Source: Halorussus halobius
GTDB lineage: Archaea > Halobacteriota > Halobacteria > Halobacteriales > Haladaptataceae
Direction: 5' to 3'
DNA: 64,000 nt
Assembly: GCF_004765805.1 (NCBI RefSeq)
Contig: NZ_SBIU01000004.1
Coordinates: 62,001-126,000, forward strand
Numbering within the stretch: the stretch's first letter is position 1; each line of letters starts with the position of its first letter. The translations under genes and the position numbers were made by a program. A model generated the notes under the pieces. It was given only the letters and a program-made list of their open reading frames with translations. It had not been told where the DNA came from and searched no databases. Positions 1 to 7,926 of this stretch are shown here, piece after piece.

Positions 1-166
1 GGTTGCCGTCCTCGCCCTCCCGGTAGTCGAACCCCTCGCGGGACAGCGACGCCGACGTCGTCCTCTCGGTGTCGGCGTCCCCGCCGCCCGAACAGCCCGC
101 GAGCGCGGCGAGTCCGCCGGTCGCCGCGAGAACCCCGGTCCTGTAAAGCGCCTCACGTCTGCGCAT
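1..166 (-). CDS. Secreted lipoprotein, N-terminal part only
   Basis: Only the first 55 or so codons lie in the window; the gene continues past the left edge. The start is the ATG ending at 166. The N-terminus has a twin-arginine-like MRRREAL stretch, a hydrophobic segment rich in Gly, Ala and Leu, then a lipobox ending LAGC, followed by a Gly/Asp/Thr/Ser linker. This is the usual haloarchaeal layout for a Tat-exported lipoprotein anchored at the outer face of the membrane. The functional domain is outside the window, so no substrate can be assigned. It is divergent from the DUF790 gene, with about 77 bases between the two starts. Confidence 0.75.
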   Translation of the reverse strand, partial: MRRREALYRTGVLAATGGLAALAGCSGGGDADTERTTSASLSREGFDYREGEDGN

Positions 167-243
167 AGGCGAGGGTCCCAGTCCAGCGGAATGAGTCTTC
201 TGCCTTCCGACCGTTTTTGTGGACTCGCGCCCGAGCAACGGAC

Positions 244-1767
244 GTGCTGACCAAGGACCTGCTCAGGGTGTCCCGAGCCGGCGGCGGCTACCAGCCGGTG
301 TTCGCGGGCCGCGAACACCGCCCGCTGGCCGCGCGGGTCCTCGGAACCTATCAGGGCCACGTCGGCGAGCCACGGGGCGACCTCGACGACGCGCTGGCCG
401 CGCTCGAACCCGAGGCCGACCACTTCAAGCTCGTCCGCGGGTTCGCCAAACTGCTCGACCGCGAGGCCGTCTTCGAGACCCGCGCGCCGGTCGCCCCCGA
501 GCGCGCCCGCCGGGTCGCGTTCGAGGAGCGCGAGGCGGTCGGCGTCGTCTCGGAGACCGAACGCGAGACGGCGCTCCGACGGGCGGGCGACCGCCTCGGC
601 GTGGACGCCGAGGCGGTCGCCGACGCGCTGTACGCCGACCTCGACGAGCGGCAGGTGCTGGCGTCGTTCGACGCGCGATGGGACCCCGACGAGTTGCTGG
701 CCCAGTACAACCTCTCGCTGGCCCAGACCGCGCTGTTCGACGCGACCGAACTCCGGGTCCGGACCGCCGACCCGAAGGCGCTGGTCTCGGCGGTCAAGCG
801 CCTCCGACTGCTGTACGAGATTCGCAAGACGGACGAAAGCGACCCCGGCGTCTCGGACCGCGAGGTCGTGGTGACCGGGCCGGACGCCCTCTTTCGCTCG
901 ACCCGGCGGTACGGCACCCGGTTCGCGCGCCTGCTCCGCACGGTCGCAAAGGCCGACGCGTGGACGCTGACCGCGACCGTCGACGACTACGGCACCGAGC
1001 GCACGCTCTCGCTGTCGGCCGACGACCCGGTCGACGTGCCGGGCACCGAGCCGGTCGCGGACGTGACCTTCGACAGCGGCGTGGAGGCCGACTTCGCCGC
1101 GCGGTTCGAGTCGCTCGACCTCGACTGGGACCTCGTGCGCGAGCCCGAACCGCTCGAAACCGGCGCGCGGGTGATGATTCCGGACTTCGCGTTCGACTAC
1201 CGGTTCGGCGACTTTCGAGTCTTCTTCGAGATAATGGGCTTCTGGACGCCCGAGTACGTCGAGAAGAAGCTCGGCCAGTTAGAGAGCGTCGAGGACGTGG
1301 AACTGCTGGTCGCGGTCGACGAGAGCCTCGGCGTGGGCGAGCGAGTCGCGGCCCGCGACCACCGCGCGATTCCGTACTCGGGGACCGTCCGGCTCAAGGA
1401 CGTCCGCGACGCCCTCCGGCGCTACGAGGACGAGTTGGTCGCCGCGAGCGCGGCCGCCCTCCCCGACGAACTGACCCCCGACGCCGAGGTGGTTTCGCTG
1501 GCCGACCTCGCGGCCGAGTACGGCGTCAGCGAGGACGCAATCGAGGGCAAGTCGTTTCCCGACCACGAGCGCGTGGGGCGAACGCTCGTTCGCCCGGCGG
1601 TGCTGGACGACCTGCGCGAGGAAATCGAGGCCGGGATGGCCTTCTCGGCGGCCGAGACGGCGCTGACCGAGCGCGGAATCGAGGACGCCAGCGCCGTCCT
1701 GTCGGAACTGGGGTTCGCCGTGGCGTGGGAGGGGTTGAGCGGCGGGACGGTGCGGGAGAAAGGTTAG
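244..1767 (+). CDS. DUF790 family nuclease-like protein
   Basis: A 507-residue protein. I place the start at the GTG at 244, giving an N-terminus MLTKDLLRVSRAGG that matches how DUF790 proteins begin; a TTG at 217 is in frame but adds unrelated residues. The C-terminal half has a RecB-like/PD-(D/E)XK-looking segment around residues 327-345 (FFEIMGFWTPEYVEKK), where an acidic residue and lysines would form a nuclease site. In other archaea DUF790 genes often lie beside an XPB/Rad25-like helicase; none is seen here. A role in DNA repair is inferred. The 3' end converges with and overlaps the downstream minus-strand gene by 4 bases. Confidence 0.85.
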   Translation: MLTKDLLRVSRAGGGYQPVFAGREHRPLAARVLGTYQGHVGEPRGDLDDALAALEPEADHFKLVRGFAKLLDREAVFETRAPVAPERARRVAFEEREAVGVVSETERETALRRAGDRLGVDAEAVADALYADLDERQVLASFDARWDPDELLAQYNLSLAQTALFDATELRVRTADPKALVSAVKRLRLLYEIRKTDESDPGVSDREVVVTGPDALFRSTRRYGTRFARLLRTVAKADAWTLTATVDDYGTERTLSLSADDPVDVPGTEPVADVTFDSGVEADFAARFESLDLDWDLVREPEPLETGARVMIPDFAFDYRFGDFRVFFEIMGFWTPEYVEKKLGQLESVEDVELLVAVDESLGVGERVAARDHRAIPYSGTVRLKDVRDALRRYEDELVAASAAALPDELTPDAEVVSLADLAAEYGVSEDAIEGKSFPDHERVGRTLVRPAVLDDLREEIEAGMAFSAAETALTERGIEDASAVLSELGFAVAWEGLSGGTVREKG

Positions 1768-2273
1768 AGGTCGCGCTGACGCCCCTTCGGCACGGGACTC
1801 CGGAGTTCGTCGTGGACGTACAGCCCCACGCCGAGCGGCGCGGCCTCGCCGGCGAGGTCGTGGGTCACGACCAGATATCCCCAGTCGCCGTCCCAGTCGG
1901 GGGCTTGGGTCTCGCCCCGGACGAACCGCCGGGCCTGCTCGCGGGTGAGTTCGAGGACGTTCCGCGTGGCGCGGTCGCCGAACCGCTGGACCGCGTTCGT
2001 GGTGGGCTTCCAGTGTTCCTGTCGAGTGCGGAGGAACTTCATGCCCAGCGCCTCGACGCGAATCGGCGAGTCGACCTCGCCGTGGAGAATCCAGATTTTG
2101 CCCTTGCCCTTCTCCCAGAACGTGTAGCCGTCGAACGTCTCGGGCGGGACGCCGAACCGCTCGTCCCACCAGTCGACGACCGCCCGTCGCGTCGCGCGGC
2201 CCTCGACCGCCCGGTCGCCGTCGGTCGCGGGCAGGCGGTCGAACCGCTGGCCGTCGTTCGACTCGTCGCTCAT
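1764..2273 (-). CDS. PUA-like partner of Nop2/Sun RNA methyltransferase
   Basis: A 169-residue protein starting MSDESNDG at the ATG ending at 2273, which overlaps the methyltransferase stop as ATGA, so the two genes are translationally coupled. The central part (WWDERFGVPPETFDGY, WEKGKGKIWIL) resembles the C-terminal RNA-binding domain that is fused to the catalytic domain in bacterial RsmF. Here it is a separate small protein. I infer that it helps the neighbouring methyltransferase bind RNA. Haloarchaeal homologues are usually labelled DUF proteins. The pairing with the methyltransferase is clear; the RNA substrate is not known. Confidence 0.7.
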   Translation of the reverse strand: MSDESNDGQRFDRLPATDGDRAVEGRATRRAVVDWWDERFGVPPETFDGYTFWEKGKGKIWILHGEVDSPIRVEALGMKFLRTRQEHWKPTTNAVQRFGDRATRNVLELTREQARRFVRGETQAPDWDGDWGYLVVTHDLAGEAAPLGVGLYVHDELRSPVPKGRQRDL

Positions 2274-3178
2274 CCGCCCACCTCCAGTTTCGCGCAGAAG
2301 AACCCGCCGGTGTCGTTGTGGTGCGGGTAGAACCGCTTGGCCTTCCGGACGCTCGCGTCGTAGGTCTCGCCCTGCCACTCGGTGACGCCCGGCCGGGATT
2401 CGAGCGGGAACTCGAACGCGACGAGTCGGCAGTCCTCCGCCCCGAGAACGTGGTCGAGGACGGCCTCGTTCTCCTCGGGCGCGAACGTGCAGGTGGAGTA
2501 GACCACGGTACCGCCCGGCTTCGTGGCCTGGACCGCGCGCCGGAGGATGCCCTTCTGGACGCCCGCGACGCTGTGGACGTGGTCGAGCGACCAGTCGTCG
2601 AGCGTGGTGGGGTTCTTCCGGATGGTGCCCTCACACGAGCAGGGCACGTCCACGAGCGCCTTGTCGAAGGCGTCGAACGCGAACGGCTCGAGCGAGAAGT
2701 TCCGGGCGTCGCTGTTCGTGACGACCGCGTTCGTCACGCCGAGCCGCTCGGTGTTGAACCGCAGGGCCGACAGCCGGCCGAGGTTGTTGTCGTTGGCCAC
2801 GACCAGCCCCTCGTCGTCCATCAGCGCCGCGAGTTGCGTGGTCTTCGACCCCGGCGCGGCGCAGGCGTCCCAGACGCGCTCGCCGGGTTCGGGCGCGAGC
2901 ACCTCGGCCGGGATGGCCGAGACCTCCTCCTGGCCGTGAATCCAGCCGTGGTAGGAAGCCCACGTGCTGCCGGGCGAGTCGGTGTCCAGTTCCAGCACGG
3001 CGTCCGACCACTCCCGGCCGGTCCAGCCCACGCCCTCCTCGTCGAGCGCGCGCCTCGCCCGCTCGGGGGTCGCCTCGACGGTGTTGACCCGGACCACCGA
3101 GGGAAGCGGGCGCTCGCAGGCCGCCCGGAAGGCGTCGAACGCCTCGATTAGCGGCTCGTACCGCTCCAGTGTCTCCAT
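2270..3178 (-). CDS. RNA (cytosine-5) methyltransferase, NOL1/NOP2/Sun family
   Basis: A 302-residue SAM-dependent methyltransferase starting METLERYEPL. The SAM-binding motif DACAAPGSKTTQ is at residues 104-115. The two cysteines of the family mechanism are visible: the PCSC motif at 179-182 and the STCTF motif around 228-232, the second normally supplying the nucleophile that attacks cytosine C6. The family makes m5C in rRNA or tRNA. The protein is shorter than RsmF because the C-terminal PUA-like part is encoded by the next gene, overlapping by four bases. Whether tRNA or rRNA is the target cannot be told from sequence. Confidence 0.9.
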   Translation of the reverse strand: METLERYEPLIEAFDAFRAACERPLPSVVRVNTVEATPERARRALDEEGVGWTGREWSDAVLELDTDSPGSTWASYHGWIHGQEEVSAIPAEVLAPEPGERVWDACAAPGSKTTQLAALMDDEGLVVANDNNLGRLSALRFNTERLGVTNAVVTNSDARNFSLEPFAFDAFDKALVDVPCSCEGTIRKNPTTLDDWSLDHVHSVAGVQKGILRRAVQATKPGGTVVYSTCTFAPEENEAVLDHVLGAEDCRLVAFEFPLESRPGVTEWQGETYDASVRKAKRFYPHHNDTGGFFCAKLEVGG

Positions 3179-3262
3179 CGGGACGTGGTTGGCGCGAGCC
3201 GCGCTTGTGGGTTTCGGAAGCCGGCCGTAGCCGTTACCCGTCCGCCCCGCGTCACCGACTCC

Positions 3263-3538
3263 ATGGTGGACGACGACCCCGCCGAAGTCGACTGGGAGGA
3301 GGCCGTGCGGATGGAACTCGAACCCGACGCCATCCACGAGTCCCGCGACGGCTACTACTTCGACTGTCCGGAGTGTGGCTCCCCGGCGACCATCGACAAC
3401 ATCATCGAGGAGCGGCGGTGCAACGGCTACCTGAACGAGCAGGTCGAGGGCATCGACTTCGACGTGGAGAACGTCTCCTGTTCGGCGGTACTCAGACTCG
3501 AACTGGCGTACTCCGCCGGCCCCGAGTCCGAGCAGTGA
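3263..3538 (+). CDS. Small cysteine-motif (zinc-ribbon-like) protein
   Basis: A 91-residue acidic protein starting MVDDDPAEVDWEEAV at the ATG at 3263; a longer in-frame start at 3185 would add a basic, unlike-coding stretch and is less likely. Cysteines occur as CPECG near residue 39 and as single residues at RRC and VSC further on, four in all, suggesting one bound zinc ion. No catalytic motif is visible. Many haloarchaeal genomes carry such small zinc-finger proteins of unknown role. It lies between the divergent methyltransferase and the DUF371 gene. Confidence 0.7.
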   Translation: MVDDDPAEVDWEEAVRMELEPDAIHESRDGYYFDCPECGSPATIDNIIEERRCNGYLNEQVEGIDFDVENVSCSAVLRLELAYSAGPESEQ

Positions 3539-3622
3539 GGTTCCGGGGCCGGTTCGCCGAGCGGACGACGCTCCGGTCCGAACGGCGACGCTGAAGTGGC
3601 CGCCGCGCGAACGCTCGGGCAC

Positions 3623-4051
3623 ATGGACGGAGAACAGCTGCGGGAGGTCCTCCACGCGCGCGGCCACGAGAACGTCTCGGGCGAACACGCCAGCACCTTC
3701 GAGGTGACGACCGACGACTACCTCACGCCGGCGGGCGACTGCATCCTCGGGGTCGAGGCCGACCGCGCGCCGGCCGACTTCGACCCGGCGTTCGTCGCGG
3801 CCTGTCGGGACGCAGAGGCGACCATCACCGCACGATTCGAGGCGGCGGGCCACGTCGAGACCCTGACGGGGCGGGGCGACCCGGAGCTTTCGTTCGAGAG
3901 CGACCGGAGCGCCGTGGGCCGGACCAGCGACTACGTCGACGACCGCACGATTCTGGTCGGTGCCGAGTTCGCTGCCGAGGGGTTCGACCGCGAACTGGTG
4001 GCGGCGCTGGCCGACGGCGCGGAGCTGACGGTGACGCTCTCGGTCGAATAG
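3623..4051 (+). CDS. DUF371 family protein
   Basis: A 142-residue protein starting MDGEQLREVLHARGHEN at the ATG at 3623. The opening (HARGHENV...H..TFEVT.DDYLTPAGDCI) is the conserved signature of the archaeal DUF371 family, whose N-terminal His-Glu-Asn residues are invariant. The length is normal for the family. Function is unknown; no membrane segment or signal peptide is present, so it is cytosolic. It is followed 65 bases later by endonuclease III in the same direction, but a separate promoter for that gene is possible. Confidence 0.85.
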   Translation: MDGEQLREVLHARGHENVSGEHASTFEVTTDDYLTPAGDCILGVEADRAPADFDPAFVAACRDAEATITARFEAAGHVETLTGRGDPELSFESDRSAVGRTSDYVDDRTILVGAEFAAEGFDRELVAALADGAELTVTLSVE

Positions 4052-4116
4052 GGTGCGGGTCCCGAACCCGCTTCCGGAGCGAGGCTTTTACTCGGGACGA
4101 GACCCCAGTTTCGAGC

Positions 4117-4962
4117 ATGAGCGACGAGGCTGATTCCTCGGACCCCGAACCCGCCGAGAACATCAGCGGTGGCGACCCGGCGGCGAGCGCGTTCGCCGAG
4201 TTCGACCCCGGAGACGGCGACACTCGCGCCGAGACGGTGGTCGACCGACTCGGCGAACTGTACTGGCAGAAGACCTACGGCGGCCGGGACGCCTTCGAGT
4301 GTCTGGTCCGGACCGTCCTGAGCCAGAACACCAGCGACGTTGCGAGCCAGCCCGCCCACGACGCGCTGGTCGAGCGATACGGCCCGCAGTCCGACGAGAC
4401 GGAGCGCGAGGACGCCGACCTCGCGGTCGCGCTCGCCGACGCCGACCGCGAGGAACTCGCCGACGTCATCCGGCCGGCGGGGCTGTACAACCAGAAATCC
4501 GAGACGCTGATTCGGCTCGCCGGCCGCGTGCGCGAGACGTACGGCGGCGCGGACGGGTTCGACGAGTTCGTCCGCGAGGGCGAGCCGAGCGCGGTCCGCG
4601 AGGCTCTGCTCGACATGACGGGCGTCGGTCCCAAGACCGCCGACTGCGTGCTGCTGTTCGCCGGCGGCCAGTCGGGCGTGTTCCCGGTCGACACTCACGT
4701 CCACCGCATCTATCGACGGCTGGGCGTCGCACCCCCGGACGCCGACCACGAAGCGGTCCGCGCGGTGCTGGAACGCGACGTCCCGCCCGAAAAGTGCGGG
4801 TTCGGCCACACCGCGAGCATCCAGTTCGGCCGGGAGTACTGTTCGGCCCGCAAGCCCGCCTGTCTGGACGGGCTCGACGAGTGCCCGCTGTCGGACGTCT
4901 GCGACCGCGTGGGCGTCGACGCCGAGACCGGGTCGGTCGTCGACCCCGCGGACGCCGACTGA
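4117..4962 (+). CDS. nth: Endonuclease III (DNA glycosylase/AP lyase)
   Basis: A 281-residue base-excision-repair enzyme that removes oxidised pyrimidines and cuts the abasic site. The helix-hairpin-helix motif TGVGPKTAD is at residues 168-176 and contains the catalytic lysine (173); the catalytic aspartate follows in FPVDTHVHR (192). A C-terminal iron-sulfur cluster is indicated by four cysteines at 242, 249, 256 and 262; the gap between the second and third cysteine is wider than in the E. coli enzyme. An acidic N-terminal extension of about 40 residues precedes the catalytic core, as is common in halophiles. Confidence 0.93.
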   Translation: MSDEADSSDPEPAENISGGDPAASAFAEFDPGDGDTRAETVVDRLGELYWQKTYGGRDAFECLVRTVLSQNTSDVASQPAHDALVERYGPQSDETEREDADLAVALADADREELADVIRPAGLYNQKSETLIRLAGRVRETYGGADGFDEFVREGEPSAVREALLDMTGVGPKTADCVLLFAGGQSGVFPVDTHVHRIYRRLGVAPPDADHEAVRAVLERDVPPEKCGFGHTASIQFGREYCSARKPACLDGLDECPLSDVCDRVGVDAETGSVVDPADAD

Positions 4963-5031
4963 CGTCGGCCGAATCGGCGCGGGGCGGGTCGGGACGCTTT
5001 TGTCGGTTCGGGCGTAAGTCGAGCCAATCGG

Positions 5032-5754
5032 ATGGACTCGGAGGTCACCGTCACCATCGACCCGCACGTCCACTCGGAGGGGTCGTACGACGCCAACGAA
5101 CCGGTCGAGCTCCTGCTCGAACAGGCGAGCGACATCGGCCTCGACGGCATCGTCGTCACGGACCACGACGCCATCGCGGAGTCGCTCCGGGCGGCCGAAC
5201 TCGCGCCGGCGTACGGGCTCGTCGGCATCCCCGGCGTCGAGGTGTCGACAGCGGCCGGCCACCTGCTCGCCATCGGCGTCGACGAGCGCCCCGAGCCGGG
5301 GCGGCCGTTCGACGAGACGGTCGAGGCCGTGCGCGAGGACGGCGGGGTGGCAGTGGTTCCCCACCCGTTCCAGCGCACCCGCCACGGCGTCCGCAAGCGA
5401 CGCATCGGCGACTGCGACGCGGTGGAGGTGTACAACGCGTGGCTGTTCACGGGGTATCGGAACCGGCGGGCGCGGGCGTTCGCCGCCCGGAACGACTACC
5501 CCGGCGTCGCCGCCAGCGACGCCCACTCGGCCGCGTACCTCGGCCGGGCCTACACCGAACTCACGGTCGAGGGAGTCGGGTCAGTCGCGGACCTCGACAG
5601 CGACGCGCTGGTCGCCGCCCTCCGCGACGGCGACGCGGAGATTCACGGGCGTCGGCAGCCGCTCCGCCGGAGCACGCGCCACTACCTCAGGGGCGCGAGC
5701 AAGCGAGTTGGCTACGCGCTCCGCCCGGCCGTTCCGAGCTTCCTCCAGTCCTGA
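5032..5754 (+). CDS. PHP domain metal-dependent phosphoesterase
   Basis: A 240-residue cytosolic protein of the PHP family, the phosphoesterase domain found in histidinol phosphatases and polymerase-linked proteins. Metal ligands are visible as the DPHVHSEGSYD motif (residues 10-20), TDHDA (about 44-48), GVEVS, HPF (about 115) and SDAH (about 163-166). The C-terminal 40 residues are basic and Arg-rich. Stand-alone archaeal PHP proteins of this size act on nucleotide or sugar phosphates in the few studied cases, but the substrate here is unknown. It has its own short upstream region and no clear operon partner. Confidence 0.85.
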   Translation: MDSEVTVTIDPHVHSEGSYDANEPVELLLEQASDIGLDGIVVTDHDAIAESLRAAELAPAYGLVGIPGVEVSTAAGHLLAIGVDERPEPGRPFDETVEAVREDGGVAVVPHPFQRTRHGVRKRRIGDCDAVEVYNAWLFTGYRNRRARAFAARNDYPGVAASDAHSAAYLGRAYTELTVEGVGSVADLDSDALVAALRDGDAEIHGRRQPLRRSTRHYLRGASKRVGYALRPAVPSFLQS

Positions 5755-5861
5755 CTCGTCGTCGGGTCATCCGGGTTACTGAGACCCATTCGTGGGGCGC
5801 GTATCGGAGAGTTCGCGTCGCGCAGTTGGACCCCGTTGTCTGCCGAAGGACTGTCGGGTAC

Positions 5862-5951
5862 TCATCGGTATTCTGCTCTATGAGTGCTACCGTCCGGCTC
5901 CCGGACGAACGTCACGCCGTCCGGGTCGTCGTCTGTAGCTCTGCTTGCCAT
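5862..5951 (-). pseudogene. HicB-like antitoxin remnant
   Basis: Reading from the ATG ending at 5951, the first 20 or so codons (MASRATDDDPDGVTFVREPDG) closely match the start of the intact HicB-like gene at 7708-7926, differing at few residues. The match then stops and the frame ends at a TGA at 5862. The upstream bases also match those before the 7926 start. This is a decayed copy of that antitoxin gene. The rest of the 5755-6047 interval shows no other gene. Confidence 0.7.
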
Positions 5952-6047
5952 TAAATTCGAGATTCGTCGGACGCCGGAGATGATACCACACTCCGTAAGA
6001 CTCGCTCAGTCGGAAAACCTTTGAAGGGACCAATCTAACATTGACGT

Positions 6048-6263
6048 ATGGGTGTCCAATCTCGCAATCCCGATGGCGACACCGTTGTCATCACTCGAAG
6101 CGACGGGTGGTACGTCGCCAAAGACGAGGATACGGGGGTTGCGAGCCAAGGAGAAACAAAGGCCGAAGCGCTTGCGAACCTCGCCGAAGCGCTTGCACTC
6201 CACGAGCGTCCGGTCCCGGAAGAGGACGACGTCGTGGAAGCGTCTACGGCCCCGTGGCTGTAG
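6048..6263 (+). CDS. HicB family antitoxin
   Basis: A 71-residue protein starting MGVQSRNPDGDTV. The core has the HicB partial RNase-H-like fold signature: DGWYVAKDEDTGVASQGET followed by KAEALANLAEALAL, with the usual Gly-Glu-Thr turn and Ala/Leu helix. In type II HicBA modules HicB neutralises the mRNA-cleaving toxin HicA. Here a hicA-like gene follows 60 bases downstream but is frameshifted. The C-terminus ends in APWL, a short tail shared with the second HicB-like gene at 7708. Because the toxin appears broken, this antitoxin may be an orphan. Confidence 0.8.
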   Translation: MGVQSRNPDGDTVVITRSDGWYVAKDEDTGVASQGETKAEALANLAEALALHERPVPEEDDVVEASTAPWL

Positions 6264-6323
6264 CGGCCCTCGCACGCCCGCGAACGGGTGTCTTTAAATG
6301 CCAACAATCGGTATAAACTGATA

Positions 6324-6568
6324 GTGCCACGAGGGACGTATTCCGGCCGGGACATCATCAAAGCGCTCGGCAACTGGGCTTCCGGAAGGTCGATCGGGAA
6401 GGGAGCCACGTGAAACTCCGGTACATCGACCCGAACACGGGCGAGAAGCGGAACGTGAGCGTCCCGCTCCACGACGAGGTGTCTACCGACACGCTCCGCA
6501 GCATCGCCAACCAGGCCGGTGCAGACGACTTTCGGAAGTTCCTCGACGAAATAGACAGGATGATTTGA
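6324..6568 (+). pseudogene. HicA family toxin, frameshifted
   Basis: From the GTG at 6324 the frame reads VPRGTYSGRDIIKALGNW, the typical HicA start, then loses the family pattern and hits a TGA. Shifting by one base at the G run 6376-6378 restores GFRKVDREGSHVKLRY, containing the HicA catalytic histidine in GSHVK, and continues to DEIDRMI and a stop at 6568. One missing G (three instead of four) explains the break. It may be a true inactivating mutation, a sequencing error, or a length-variable G run. The toxin is probably not made as read here. Confidence 0.8.
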
Positions 6569-6778
6569 TTCTCCGGGGCCGTGAAGCCGGTTCCGAGCGC
6601 GACGAGGACACACGCGCTCGGAAATCGACCCCTAGTTCTGCATAGCCGGAGAGATACCGTGTATGCAAGACCGCGGTCGCCGGCGCGGTCGAAATACTCC
6701 CGCGACGGTGCCACCGCCTTGAAAAGAGACATCCTCCGTAAAGCAGGGCGGTTGAGCGAGGCGACGTACGAATCGTAG

Positions 6779-6909
6779 CAGTGCGCACAGAGGGCGTTCG
6801 CGGACCCGTCGTCGCTCGAACTGGCGTCTCTGAAACTATTGCTCCGTAGCGTCGCCGCCCACGAAGCCGTCGCTATCGGGCGTGGCGTCCGAAAGAATGG
6901 AACCGCGAA
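6779..6909 (+). repeat. 131-bp direct repeat, copy 1
   Basis: This stretch recurs almost unchanged at 8242-8373 in the same orientation. The longest part, from GCGTTCGCGGACCCGTCGTC onward to AACCGCGAA, differs at only a few positions (a one-base insertion and a C/T change). The two copies bracket the DUF433/DUF5615 pair and the orphan HicB. No open frame in it resembles a known protein. Confidence 0.85.
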
Positions 6910-6983
6910 GCGGAGCGAGCCAATGGAGTTTCAAGTCGTCCGCGATCTAGTAACTGCGGCCCCAAACGGGCGGGTCCTCCGAA

Positions 6984-6991
6984 GGTTTATC
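6984..6991 (+). promoter_or_regulatory. TATA-like box for DUF433/DUF5615 operon
   Basis: The sequence GGTTTATC is centred about 28 bases before the ATG at 7016, the right distance for a haloarchaeal TATA box driving a leaderless transcript. Confidence 0.5.
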
Positions 6992-7015
6992 AGGGAGTCG
7001 GCACTATTTTTTCGC

Positions 7016-7327
7016 ATGACTGCCATCGTTCGGGACGACGACGTTCGGTCGGGACGCCTTCGAATCGAGGGCAGCCGGGTGACGGTCCTCGACGTCAAGC
7101 GGCGCGTCATCGACAACGACGAGGACGCACACATCGTCGCCGGTGAATACGACCTCTCGATGGCCGACGTCTTTCACGCCCTTGCCTACTACTACGACCA
7201 CCGTGACGAGTTTGCCCGGTGCGAGCGCGAGGCCGAAACCGCGCGTCGCGACGGCGAACGGCGAACGCGCGAGACTCTCGAACGGGTTGAGAGCGGCCGT
7301 CGCGAAACCGGCGAACAGGCTGACTGA
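7016..7327 (+). CDS. DUF433 family antitoxin-like protein
   Basis: A 103-residue protein starting MTAIVRDDDVRSG. The DUF433 core (GRLRIEGSRVTVLDVKRRVID, then PEE-like DLSMADVFHALAYYYDH, residues about 14-65) is a small winged-helix-like domain that in many prokaryotes precedes a DUF5615 PIN-like protein. A charged Arg/Glu tail of about 35 residues follows. The next gene starts seven bases after the stop, so the two form an operon. An antitoxin/DNA-binding role is inferred from this conserved pairing, not shown directly. Confidence 0.8.
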   Translation: MTAIVRDDDVRSGRLRIEGSRVTVLDVKRRVIDNDEDAHIVAGEYDLSMADVFHALAYYYDHRDEFARCEREAETARRDGERRTRETLERVESGRRETGEQAD

Positions 7328-7333
7328 CTATCG

Positions 7334-7657
7334 ATGCGGATTCTCGCCGACACGAACGTTCCGGAAGAGTACGTCTCGGCGCTTCGCGGTGACGGCCACG
7401 AGGTCGTTTACAGCCGCGACGTGGACCGGCTCGGTCCCGAGGCGGCCGACAGTGCCATCACCGAACACGCCGAAGCAGGCGAGTTCGCGATTCTATCGAC
7501 CGACGTGAAGGACTTCGGACATCTCGAAGCGACGGTTCCCGTGTTCGTGGCTCCACAGGACATGGACGGCGGTGACGTCCGAGCGGCCGTCACGCGCATC
7601 GAGTCGCTCCCGTTCGACCCCGCGAAGGTCGACCCGCTCTGGCTGTCCGGGCTATAG
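7334..7657 (+). CDS. DUF5615 PIN-like toxin protein
   Basis: A 107-residue protein starting MRILADTNVPEEYVSAL. The acidic residue in LADTNV near the N-terminus, GHEVVYSRDV, and the ILSTDVKDFG segment (about residues 55-64) are the characteristic acidic positions of the PIN-like DUF5615 fold, which would bind Mg2+ in an RNA-cutting site. It directly follows the DUF433 gene, the standard toxin-antitoxin arrangement for this family. All the expected acidic residues seem present, so the protein looks intact. Confidence 0.8.
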   Translation: MRILADTNVPEEYVSALRGDGHEVVYSRDVDRLGPEAADSAITEHAEAGEFAILSTDVKDFGHLEATVPVFVAPQDMDGGDVRAAVTRIESLPFDPAKVDPLWLSGL

Positions 7658-7707
7658 GCCGGCGATTCGAGAACCCGTCCGCCGGTGATGTTCTCCGACG
7701 CCACCGT

Positions 7708-7926
7708 CTACAGCCACGGCGCGTCGCTCTCCGGAACCTCGTCATCCGGATACGCCTCGGCCGCCTCGTGTGATTCGAGCGCGTCGGCGAGCATGCGCAA
7801 CGCCTCGACGCGCGTCTCTCCGAACGAGGCGACGCCGGTCCGGCGGTCCGTCGCCGTGACGCGGCCATCGGGCTCCTGCACGAACTCCACGCCGTCCGGA
7901 CCGTCGTCTGTAGCTCTGCTTGCCAT
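7708..7926 (-). CDS. HicB-like orphan antitoxin
   Basis: A 72-residue acidic protein starting MASRATDDGPDGVEF at the ATG ending at 7926. It shares the HicB-type core with the gene at 6048: GRVTATDRRTGVASFGET followed by RVEALRMLADALESH, and a similar C-terminal PWL tail. No hicA gene is found next to it on either side, so it is an orphan. Its N-terminal coding region and upstream bases are duplicated in the relic at 5862-5951. Confidence 0.75.
   Translation of the reverse strand: MASRATDDGPDGVEFVQEPDGRVTATDRRTGVASFGETRVEALRMLADALESHEAAEAYPDDEVPESDAPWL

Larger units (their letters stand above)
6569..7015. other. Gene-free stretch with first long repeat copy
   Basis: I see no convincing coding sequence between the hicA relic and the DUF433 gene. 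Short open frames have unlike-protein composition. The interval includes the first copy of a 131-base direct repeat (6779-6909) and ends with a promoter for the DUF433 gene. Confidence 0.55.

Noticed and set aside
4299..5954. A 551-residue plus-strand frame across nth and the PHP gene
   Set aside because: It is almost all Arg, Gly and Pro, the hallmark of an out-of-frame reading of high-GC coding sequence, and crosses two well supported genes.
6839..7015. N-terminal extension of the DUF433 protein
   Set aside because: The upstream in-frame codons run through the 131-bp repeat and a TATA-like box sits at the right distance before the ATG at 7016, so the shorter start was chosen.
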